Source of the DNA: an uncultured Bacteroidota bacterium
GTDB taxonomy: Bacteria; Bacteroidota; Bacteroidia; AKYH767-A; 2013-40CM-41-45
Direction: 5' to 3'
Assembly: GCA_937871435.1 (NCBI GenBank)
Contig: CALMQM010000100.1
Coordinates: 1-63,724 of the forward strand
DNA length: 63,724 nt
Part shown: positions 55,553 through 63,327 of the stretch, in pieces
How the letters are laid out: the number at the start of each line of letters is the position of its first letter
How positions within the stretch are numbered: position 1 is the stretch's first letter
Made by a program: the position numbers and the translations under genes
The notes under the pieces: generated by a model
Databases searched by the model: none
Told to the model about the DNA's origin: nothing
What the model saw: the letters and a program-made list of their open reading frames with translations, nothing else

Positions 55553-56881
55553 ATGAACGGTTTTGTTGAACAAAATGCTATCAGTAACAGGATAGAAAAA
55601 TTGCGAACTCTCTGGGCAGAAGCTACCAAAGACAAGAGCAAATTTGTTTTCCGTTGGTATGTGAAGGGTGATGAAGCCCGACTGATCCAGGGATGGTACA
55701 CTCTGGAAGGAAGTGAACATGGGATCTTCCCGGAATTATTTTTACGTTTCGACAGCAACATGCTTAGATATGAGGAATATGCGAGCAATCTTGTAGCGGA
55801 ACTCACAGAAAAATTTGAAGTTGATAAAGAAGAATGTGCCGCAGCAGGAATAAATATCTCCTTTGTCCCGAATCCTGAATCAAATTCTAATAAACGCTCT
55901 CTGCTTCCTCTCTATTTTTCCGACAACCTTGAAAAATTTGCGGATGCTTTACCGGATTTTAAAGAGAATGTTTATGTGTTGCTTTATCCCGGAGATCTGC
56001 AAAATACAGCCACTGCTTATAAGCAATGGATTTTTGATCTGGTAGAGAATTCAACTTTTAAACGGCTCAAACTTGTACTGTTGGATACGGATGAATTTCC
56101 AATGTTTGAGCAGGTTACAAAAAGCTTTCCAAAGATTTGCACAACGCTCCAGCCGGATCTGAAAATGGATGAGGCAATGAGACAAATGGCATCTGCAGGA
56201 AATCCTGCTGCTCCTGAAGTTCAATTCAGGAAATTATTTGTGCAAATCAGTCAGGCGGCGGCAGAAAAAAAATATGATGAAATGGAACGTCTTGCAGGTC
56301 AGGCTATGCACATTGCCGAGCTAGCGGGTTGGACACATATGAAAATTGCAATTTTGTTCACTGTTGCTTCAGCCTATTTTTCCGCAAACAAAACAAACGA
56401 TTGTCTTACACGATACAATGAGGCTTTAAAAATCGCGGAAGACGCTATAGACAAAGGCGATCAGGATATTGCGCCTATTTTGCTGATTCAATGTCATGCA
56501 TTCCTTGGCTCGGTATATGTTCAGGCAAAAAATTATCCTTTGGCATGTGAACATTATAAAATTCAGGCTGAAAAAGCTTTAGAGAGAAAAGATTTTTTTA
56601 GTGCTATGGAAGCCTTCCGATTGAAAGGATATTGTGAACAACAATCGAAAATATTTCCACAGGCATGGGAAAGCTACCGTCAATCTATCGACAGTGCACG
56701 AAATATGGATGAAGCAATTCGTAAAAATTCAACTTTGCCATTCGTTGGGCAGGCACTTTATGAATTAGCTGAAAAGTTAGCAAAACCACAACCTGAAAGA
56801 GTTCGCATTGGAGAAGAAATGACAGAACTTGTGGGCAACGACTGGCAGGAAAAATTAATCACCGCTAAATCTCACAGCTGA
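55553..56881 (+). CDS. Unrecognised TPR-like protein, candidate effector adaptor
   Basis: A 442-residue cytoplasmic protein. The N-terminal half (about 1-215) is an unknown alpha/beta region that opens with FVEQNAISNRIEKLRTLWAE; the C-terminal half (about 235-430) is helical with TPR-like repeats (CLTRYNEALKIAEDAIDKG, CHAFLGSVYVQAKNYPLACE, AFRLKGYCEQQSKIFPQAWE). It stands between vgrG and the Rhs gene and overlaps the latter by one base, so it is translationally coupled to the effector. No Eag/DUF1795, DUF4123 or Tap gene is nearby, so I infer an effector-loading chaperone role. This is a hypothesis. Confidence 0.75.
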   Translation: MNGFVEQNAISNRIEKLRTLWAEATKDKSKFVFRWYVKGDEARLIQGWYTLEGSEHGIFPELFLRFDSNMLRYEEYASNLVAELTEKFEVDKEECAAAGINISFVPNPESNSNKRSLLPLYFSDNLEKFADALPDFKENVYVLLYPGDLQNTATAYKQWIFDLVENSTFKRLKLVLLDTDEFPMFEQVTKSFPKICTTLQPDLKMDEAMRQMASAGNPAAPEVQFRKLFVQISQAAAEKKYDEMERLAGQAMHIAELAGWTHMKIAILFTVASAYFSANKTNDCLTRYNEALKIAEDAIDKGDQDIAPILLIQCHAFLGSVYVQAKNYPLACEHYKIQAEKALERKDFFSAMEAFRLKGYCEQQSKIFPQAWESYRQSIDSARNMDEAIRKNSTLPFVGQALYELAEKLAKPQPERVRIGEEMTELVGNDWQEKLITAKSHS

Positions 56882-59800
56882 TGATCGCGGGAAAAGCATT
56901 CGATATCGTAACCGGCGTGGACATTCACATTGTTGGAATTCCTAGTCCTGCAGGACCTGTACCTACTCCTCTCCCGCATCCGTTCATTGGAATGGTCTAC
57001 GACCCGATGGAATTTATTCCATTCATCGGAGCAACCGTAATGGTGAACGGAATGCCACGGGCACAAGCAGGATCTGAAGGAAAAAATGTTCCTCCGCATA
57101 TCCCTATGGGAGGGCCATTTATGAAACCTCCCATAGGCAACGAATGCGAAGTATTCATGGGAAGTCTCAGTGTGAATGTGGAAGGTGAGCCTTTTGCCAG
57201 ACTGGGAATGCCTGTATTGTCATGTCAGTGCGTTGGTATGCCCTCGCCTCCGAGAAAAAAGAAAAATGCAGGTCCCGGAATGAAACTTCCTGTCTCGGTT
57301 CTTCTTGCAATACCAGCAGGAATGCCTGTACTTGTTGGTGGTCCTCCGATGATTTCTTTCACTGCAATGGCAATGAAAGCCGGAATGGGGTTACTTTCCA
57401 AAATCAAGGGAAGTAAAATGATGAAGAAGATCTCTGACAAGATGCATGATCTTGCAGAGAAAGCAATGCATAAAATGGGAATTCCTCCGGGGATCAGAAA
57501 TGCAGTACACAGAGCAATTTGTACTGTAACAGGACACCCGGTGGATGTCGCTTCAGGAAAAGTATTTACTGACAGGGTTGATTTTGAAATGCCCGGTCCT
57601 TTGCCACTCGTTTGGGAACGAACATGGTATTCAACTTCCAATTACAAAGGACCAATCGGTCATGGATGGCATCACTCCTACGATATGGGATTGTATGTGG
57701 ATGACCTGGAAGGTTTTGTCGTGTTGAGAATGCCTGATGGAAGAGGAATTGTATTTCCTTCTTTGAAAGAAGGAGAATCCCATTTTAACCGCAATGATAA
57801 ATATGAATTACTGAGAGATAAAAAGGGATATTATATCAAAGATAAATCACTCAATGCCTATCGCTTTGAAGGCAAGAGTGATCTCGATCCGAAACTCTCT
57901 TTGTTAACCTCCATTCAAAACAAAGCAGGTTATGGAAATACTTTTCAATATAATTCTTCCGGTCACCTGAATGGAATGCAGGACAGTGCAGGAAGAAAAT
58001 ACAAAGTACTAACTGACTCGGAAGGTAAAATTCTGGAGATTGCTGTGGAAGACAACAGCAGGATTGATAAATGGCTGAAATTGATTCGTTATTCATACGA
58101 TGCGGATGGAAACATGACAGCTGCGACCGATGCACTGAATCAGAGCCAGAAATTTTATTACAAAGATCATTTGCTTGTAAAAGAAACTGACAGGAACGGA
58201 CTCAGTTTTTATTTTGAATATGATGGCTTCAACAGTGATGCTCGTTGTATCCATACCTGGGGAGATGGCGGAATTTACGATCATAAAATAACATATCTCG
58301 AAGGACTGACGATTGTAGAAAATTCGCTCGGACATCGTACGTCCTATTTTCACAAGGGAGGATTGGTGTACAAAACCATCAACGCCCTTGGAGGTGAAAG
58401 TTTTTCCGAATACAATTCATTCAATGATTTGATTGCGGAAACAGACGAGGAAGGAAATACCGTTTCCTACACCTACGATGAGCGCAGCAATCAAACCGGA
58501 ATATTGACTGCTGATGGAGGACAAACGAGCATTCAGTTTAACGGAGATGTGCCTGTCTTTGCCATGGATGCATCAAAAGGAACCTGGATATGGACTTACA
58601 ATGAACAAAACCTTCTCATCCAGCAACTCAATCCTGAAGGCACTGTTACCCGATACGAATATGAAAACGGATTGCTAAGCACTATCACTGATTATAAAGG
58701 AAACAAAACCCGGCTTCAGTATGATCAGCAACACAATGTTTCTGAACTTGTACTATCTGACGGGACACGATCAACCTGGGAATTTGACGAACTTGGAAGA
58801 AACAAGGAATTCATTGATGGCTTGGGAAATCGTACAGTAAGAAAATTTGACGCACGCGGCAGAGTGACAGGGATTAACGAGCCTGATGGTAATATCCGGA
58901 GTCTGGAATATGACGGAGAAGAAAATGTACTTCTTGCGAAAGACAAATTGCATGAAGTGAAATTTGCATATACCGGAATGAATCGCCTGGCATTGCGGGA
59001 AGAAAACAAAACTAAAGTTGAATTCAAATACGATACAGAAGATCAGCTAACCGGTATTCTGAATGAAAAAAATCACGTATACAGTTTCAGGTTAGATCCG
59101 TTGGGAAATATTCTTGAAGAAAAAGGATTTGACGGCCTAACACGGAATTACCGTCGTGACAGGGCAGGTAAAACAAAAACTGTTGTCCGTCCCGGAGGAA
59201 AACTGACCGAGTACGAATATGATGAAGGCGGAAGAGTTTCGGTTATCAGGCAAGAGGATGGAAGCGCAGAATATTACAAGTATACCGCCAATGGTTTATT
59301 GCTTGAAGCTGCCAACGCTGAATCACTGGTAAAATTTGAACGTGACAACCTTGGTCGTGTCACCAGAGAGATCCAGGGTGAAGTTGAAATCAAGTCAGTA
59401 TATAATCCACAGGGGAACAGAATATCTGTAAGTTCCAATCTTGGTGCTAACATACAATTCGAGCGAACAGCGCTGGGAGATATTTCAGGCATTCAGGCAG
59501 GGACAAAAGAAACAGAATGGAAAGCAAAAATTCAATATAACAGTCTCGGTCAGGAAATTGAGCGACAATTACCCGGAGGACTGAGAAGCACCTGGCAGCG
59601 GGATAAATTGGGAAGACCACTTCAACATCAGGTGAGTAAGGGAAAGACGTTGAACCGAAGTCGGCAATATGAATGGGATCTTGAAGACAGACTGAAACAA
59701 TTCAAGGATCTGGTTCAGGGCACTGTGCAGTTTGGTCATGACGTGTTTGGAAATCTCACATTCGCACAATACAATAACGGCTATACTGATTACAGGATAG

Positions 59801-60969
59801 CGGATGAAGTTGGTAATATTTACAAATCGAAAGATAAATCAGACAGAAAATTTGGTCCAGCCGGACAATTGCTGGAGAGTAATGAAGCAAAATACGAGTA
59901 CGATGCGGAAGGTAATCTCATTCGCAAAACCGAGAGAGACGGGAAGGTTTGGACTTATGAGTGGAATGCAAATGGAATGCTCAAATCTGTAATTCGCCCG
60001 GATAAGAACAGTGTCAGATTTACTTACGATGCTTTAGGAAGAAGATTGTCTAAAACATATCTTGATACCTGTACCAGATGGGTATGGGATGGGAATACGC
60101 CGATCCATGAGTGGACAGAAGATTCAACACAAACAACGTCTGCTCTTACTGTGACAAGCAGCGGTGAGTTAGAACTGAAACCGGAAAATAAAAATCTCAT
60201 TACCTGGGTCTTCCAGGACGGAACCTTCTCACCTGTAGCTAAATTATTCAGGGGACAGAATTACAGTATTGTGAATGATCATCTCGGTACACCGGCTGAG
60301 ATGTATAACGAAAAGGGAGATAAAGTCTGGGAGATCGGATTGAATATTTACGGAGAAGTTCGTACTATTGAAGGACTGCGAATCGAATGCCCCTTCCGTT
60401 TCCCGGGACAATATGAAGATGATGAAACGGGGCTGTATTATAATAGGTTTAGGTATTATGATTGCCTGGCAGGGATATACATTGGACAGGATCCAATCGG
60501 ATTAGATAGTAGAGTATACAATTTATACAGTTATGTTAAGGATAGTAATTTAACATTTGATTTATTTGGACTTGACTGGAACTATCACTTAACTGATTCC
60601 AATGGAAATGTTTATTATCATGGAAGAGCTTCTGATAATGAAACCATGTCAGATGTCGCAAGAAGACATGGAAATAATGTAGGAACAGATGGGGCCAGAT
60701 TTGGTCCTGGTGATACAATGAATCGTGTGACACCTGTTGGCACTCCATATGATACGGTAAGAGGAATTGAACAAAGAGGAATAAGCGAAAACCAACTCCT
60801 TGGTAGAGGTAGTACCGAAGTAAGAGGAAATCGAATCAATGGTATTTCAGAAACTAAACAAAGAACAGTTATTGGAAGAAACAGATTGGGCCAAGCTGAC
60901 AATTTACGAAATGGAAGGAGAGTAAGTGAAATGCCAAGTCTTGAAGAATTAAAACACAAAGGCTGTTAA
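56881..60969 (+). CDS. PAAR-Rhs effector with C-terminal GIY-YIG/URI-like toxin domain
   Basis: A 1362-residue effector in four parts. Residues 1-125 are a PAAR-like spike tip (HPFIGMVYDPMEFIPFIGA, NVPPHIPMGGPFMKPPIG). About 138-175 is a hydrophobic stretch (LPVSVLLAIPAGMPVLVGG). The Rhs shell with YD repeats starts around 225 (GHPVDVASGKVFTDRVDFEM) and ends at about 1231 with the core sentence RFPGQYEDDETGLYYNRFRY. The last 131 residues form a toxin: YYHGRAS, VRGIEQRGI and GNRINGIS fit the GIY-YIG/URI nuclease pattern. The usual DP-x-GL end of the shell is DLFGLD here. Codon use turns AT-rich after about 60410, indicating an exchanged cassette. Confidence 0.82.
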   Translation: MIAGKAFDIVTGVDIHIVGIPSPAGPVPTPLPHPFIGMVYDPMEFIPFIGATVMVNGMPRAQAGSEGKNVPPHIPMGGPFMKPPIGNECEVFMGSLSVNVEGEPFARLGMPVLSCQCVGMPSPPRKKKNAGPGMKLPVSVLLAIPAGMPVLVGGPPMISFTAMAMKAGMGLLSKIKGSKMMKKISDKMHDLAEKAMHKMGIPPGIRNAVHRAICTVTGHPVDVASGKVFTDRVDFEMPGPLPLVWERTWYSTSNYKGPIGHGWHHSYDMGLYVDDLEGFVVLRMPDGRGIVFPSLKEGESHFNRNDKYELLRDKKGYYIKDKSLNAYRFEGKSDLDPKLSLLTSIQNKAGYGNTFQYNSSGHLNGMQDSAGRKYKVLTDSEGKILEIAVEDNSRIDKWLKLIRYSYDADGNMTAATDALNQSQKFYYKDHLLVKETDRNGLSFYFEYDGFNSDARCIHTWGDGGIYDHKITYLEGLTIVENSLGHRTSYFHKGGLVYKTINALGGESFSEYNSFNDLIAETDEEGNTVSYTYDERSNQTGILTADGGQTSIQFNGDVPVFAMDASKGTWIWTYNEQNLLIQQLNPEGTVTRYEYENGLLSTITDYKGNKTRLQYDQQHNVSELVLSDGTRSTWEFDELGRNKEFIDGLGNRTVRKFDARGRVTGINEPDGNIRSLEYDGEENVLLAKDKLHEVKFAYTGMNRLALREENKTKVEFKYDTEDQLTGILNEKNHVYSFRLDPLGNILEEKGFDGLTRNYRRDRAGKTKTVVRPGGKLTEYEYDEGGRVSVIRQEDGSAEYYKYTANGLLLEAANAESLVKFERDNLGRVTREIQGEVEIKSVYNPQGNRISVSSNLGANIQFERTALGDISGIQAGTKETEWKAKIQYNSLGQEIERQLPGGLRSTWQRDKLGRPLQHQVSKGKTLNRSRQYEWDLEDRLKQFKDLVQGTVQFGHDVFGNLTFAQYNNGYTDYRIADEVGNIYKSKDKSDRKFGPAGQLLESNEAKYEYDAEGNLIRKTERDGKVWTYEWNANGMLKSVIRPDKNSVRFTYDALGRRLSKTYLDTCTRWVWDGNTPIHEWTEDSTQTTSALTVTSSGELELKPENKNLITWVFQDGTFSPVAKLFRGQNYSIVNDHLGTPAEMYNEKGDKVWEIGLNIYGEVRTIEGLRIECPFRFPGQYEDDETGLYYNRFRYYDCLAGIYIGQDPIGLDSRVYNLYSYVKDSNLTFDLFGLDWNYHLTDSNGNVYYHGRASDNETMSDVARRHGNNVGTDGARFGPGDTMNRVTPVGTPYDTVRGIEQRGISENQLLGRGSTEVRGNRINGISETKQRTVIGRNRLGQADNLRNGRRVSEMPSLEELKHKGC

Positions 60970-60974
60970 TAGAT

Positions 60975-61826
60975 ATGATTAAAAATAAATCTAACAATAT
61001 CCCACCACCTCCTTTTGAAAAATCGGTTCTGAATATATTGTATTCGTACAATAACCTGCAACCAAGCTTAATCAAAACAACAGATTTTGAAATTGCAAAA
61101 AAAGCTGGTTTAATGTTTGAACCAATTGTTCAGTCTCATAACGATGCCATAAATCAAGCTTTTAATGAATTCAAAATTTGTTCTAAAAAACAAATTACAA
61201 ACCTGTTTTTATCAAGCTTAAGTACACAACGATTAGATTGGAGAACAGGATTACCAGTTTATGCAATAATGATGTCCTTTCCTGAACATAAATTTATTCC
61301 AACTAATTCCGAATTAAATAATTTATGCGCTGTTTGTTCAAGTTCCAAAGAAGAAAAAGTTGATTTAACCTTTCTCAATCAGATTCGATTTCTCGTTGGA
61401 GGGATTGTTAGATGCGATATTTATGAATTTGCATTTTTTTTAAAGCAAATCAATCTGCTTCCAATGATTTTGCCTAATGATGAAGATATTGAAATTATTA
61501 ATAAGCTTATAACTATCATTAAAGAAGCTGATAAAACAGATACACCAAGCAAACTTATTAAAAAAATAAAAATAAAAGGATTTAAAACCAATGAAGAGCA
61601 AAAAAAAGCATTTTTAGATACTCTAGGTTACTGTGGTATTCTAGAAACCAGGTTACACCAAGGCTTCAGAAATAAATTTACTAACTTGAATGTTGCGCCG
61701 AGAAATAATCGAAATTCTGATTTTCATTATCCAGTTGATTGGTGGACAGCAAAAGATGGAATAAATACTGAAGCTATGAATTATTGGTTTGGAGACTATG
61801 TAGATTTAGGATTAATATATGATTAA
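60975..61826 (+). CDS. Candidate immunity protein for the Rhs toxin
   Basis: A 283-residue soluble protein starting 6 bp after the Rhs stop. It is much more AT-rich than its neighbours (long runs of A and T), which matches the toxin tip and suggests joint transfer. The sequence shows helices without a known domain; the C-terminus has DTLGYCGILETRLHQGFR and PVDWWTAKDGINTEAMNYWF. No signal peptide, so it would act in the cytoplasm against a nuclease. Position is the main evidence. Confidence 0.6.
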   Translation: MIKNKSNNIPPPPFEKSVLNILYSYNNLQPSLIKTTDFEIAKKAGLMFEPIVQSHNDAINQAFNEFKICSKKQITNLFLSSLSTQRLDWRTGLPVYAIMMSFPEHKFIPTNSELNNLCAVCSSSKEEKVDLTFLNQIRFLVGGIVRCDIYEFAFFLKQINLLPMILPNDEDIEIINKLITIIKEADKTDTPSKLIKKIKIKGFKTNEEQKKAFLDTLGYCGILETRLHQGFRNKFTNLNVAPRNNRNSDFHYPVDWWTAKDGINTEAMNYWFGDYVDLGLIYD

Positions 61827-61940
61827 TTCAAATGACTTTTATTCAAAACAAGATTTAACTTGATTTTATCTGAATATAAATTTTTCATATAAAAAACTCT
61901 AAAATATTGGATTGAGTACCTTAACAACTTCAATTATTCA

Positions 61941-62438
61941 ATGTCCATTCCCAATTTTGAATATCAGGTACAATGGTCTGATTTCACGACGAGAGACAGC
62001 AGACCTCGGGGTGAGACTGAGGATGCGCATATTCATGTTTCATTCAATACGAATTATGGTATTCCGAATAATGATGGTGAATATTCAACCGACAATGTTG
62101 TACTCACCATTGTGATGAACAGACATCGTTCGTGGGTGGTGAGATCACAAAAAACGGCATCATTGCTGGCTCATGAACAAGGTCATTTCGATATTACCGC
62201 AATTGGTGTAAGAGAAATTCATGATGCCTTGCAATACATCACGGGAAGATCTGCCGGAGAAGTAAGATCGGAAGCAGGCCGCATTATTCAACGAGTGCAG
62301 GAGGCCATTAATGAAACAAACATTCGTTATGATGAAGAAACCGATCACAGTAATATAGTGAATATGCAAAGTCGCTGGGAAACTAATCTTGCTGCAGTGA
62401 AAAGTAATACTAACGGAGTACTTAGTGATTTGCCATAA
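61941..62438 (+). CDS. DUF922-like putative zinc peptidase
   Basis: A 165-residue protein with the DUF922 pattern: FEYQVQWSDFTTRDSRPRGE at the start, HVSFNTNYGI, WVVRSQKTASLLAHEQGHFDI and a final helix with YDEETDHSNIVNMQSRWE. HEQGH is an HExxH zinc site; the downstream Glu ligand could be in REIHD. There is no signal peptide, so export, if any, would need the T6SS. It is directly after the Rhs/immunity pair in the same direction. Confidence 0.72.
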   Translation: MSIPNFEYQVQWSDFTTRDSRPRGETEDAHIHVSFNTNYGIPNNDGEYSTDNVVLTIVMNRHRSWVVRSQKTASLLAHEQGHFDITAIGVREIHDALQYITGRSAGEVRSEAGRIIQRVQEAINETNIRYDEETDHSNIVNMQSRWETNLAAVKSNTNGVLSDLP

Positions 62439-62458
62439 TCCATTAACTCAGTTTTATC

Positions 62459-63061
62459 ATGGACTTCCTTGATCTCATCATCCCCAGGTATACAACACCT
62501 CTGCCTTCCTTTGCCAGGAACCTTCTCATTACAAGTGAAGGAATGGATTTTATGATGACATCCGGAAGAACTCAGATTCGGGCTGTTATCCGACCGGATC
62601 GATTCGATTTCCCTCCCTATTTCGATCCGGGTTCAGATGCAGAAACAGGATGTGAAATAGATACCGACGTCTATCACAATGTTACATTCGATTCCCGTTC
62701 AAGGGTTCTGAATTTTGATCGACGAGAGTTTGTCGTACATATCCGAACACGATACAAAATCACAATTGATCCTGAAATCCAAAGCAGTTATGGCCGGGGT
62801 ACCACCCGGAGAGACCGACAAGCAGGTAACACCACCCTGAGGTTTCATGAATCCCAGCACGGGGTGATGTGCCTCAATTATATTCACAGAAACCAGATTC
62901 CTGACCTGGTGATCAGGAGAGGGATGCCTCAAGGGGATATTGCCGGAATTGTCGCTGATTTTGGGCTGCGTATTAACAGATATGTGAGTCAGATGGAAAC
63001 TTACCACATCAATGCCGTGGATTGTTCAGGCAGGGCAGCTTCGTTTTGCCGGGCGCATTAA
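62459..63061 (+). CDS. HExxH protein related to the preceding gene
   Basis: A 200-residue protein, 20 bp after the DUF922-like gene, with HESQH (in TLRFHESQHGVMCLNYIH), again an HExxH zinc site. The N-terminal part (LPSFARNLLITSEGMDFMM) and the strand-rich middle (FVVHIRTRYKITIDPEI) are unassigned; the C-terminus has three or more Cys/His (INAVDCSGRAASFCRAH). The pair may be an effector and a partner, or two related metallopeptidases. No secretion signal. Confidence 0.55.
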   Translation: MDFLDLIIPRYTTPLPSFARNLLITSEGMDFMMTSGRTQIRAVIRPDRFDFPPYFDPGSDAETGCEIDTDVYHNVTFDSRSRVLNFDRREFVVHIRTRYKITIDPEIQSSYGRGTTRRDRQAGNTTLRFHESQHGVMCLNYIHRNQIPDLVIRRGMPQGDIAGIVADFGLRINRYVSQMETYHINAVDCSGRAASFCRAH

Positions 63062-63167
63062 TACCAGAAGAAAATTGAATTTTTTCTTTTGTTTTAAGGA
63101 AAGATTCTACTAATTTTCACGATAGAATTACCGGAGTATCCATGTAATTCTGTTTTCCGCAACGAGA

Positions 63168-63190
63168 TTCCACCCGTTCGGGTAGTTGAC
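63168..63190 (+). repeat. Repeat A, copy 2
   Basis: A 23-bp exact copy of the sequence at 53085-53107, with palindrome ACCCGTTCGGGT at 63172-63183 and ending in TTGAC. Followed by a partial return of its core, GGCGGGTAGT (63194-63203). Confidence 0.7.
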
Positions 63191-63217
63191 AAAGGCGGGT
63201 AGTACATTGTATTTTTG
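63186..63217 (+). promoter_or_regulatory. Promoter without a downstream gene
   Basis: TTGA (63186-63189) as -33, 20-bp spacer, TATTTTTG (63210-63217) as full -7 match, pointing right into about 90 bp without a gene. A small RNA ending at the hairpin near 63307 is possible. Alternatively it is a chance by-product of repeat A. Confidence 0.45.
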
Positions 63218-63306
63218 AATCAGTGAAGTTTTCATACCTAATGAATTTACCTCAAAAGTAACCCACAACACACCGATTAAAAATGATAATTGTCATATAA
63301 AGAAAA

Positions 63307-63323
63307 AGCCCCAAAACGGGGCT
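63307..63323 (-). terminator. Terminator of the DUF349 gene
   Basis: Stem AGCCCC / GGGGCT with a 5-bp loop, followed on the minus strand by TTTTTCTTT. It lies 5 bp after the stop of the leftward DUF349 gene. Confidence 0.82.
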
Positions 63324-63327
63324 CATC

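Noticed and set aside
45300..60969. Extracellular contractile injection system instead of T6SS
   Set aside because: TssK, TssN, TssO, ClpV and TssB/TssC are T6SS-specific; no eCIS baseplate, tape-measure or DUF4157 genes are present.
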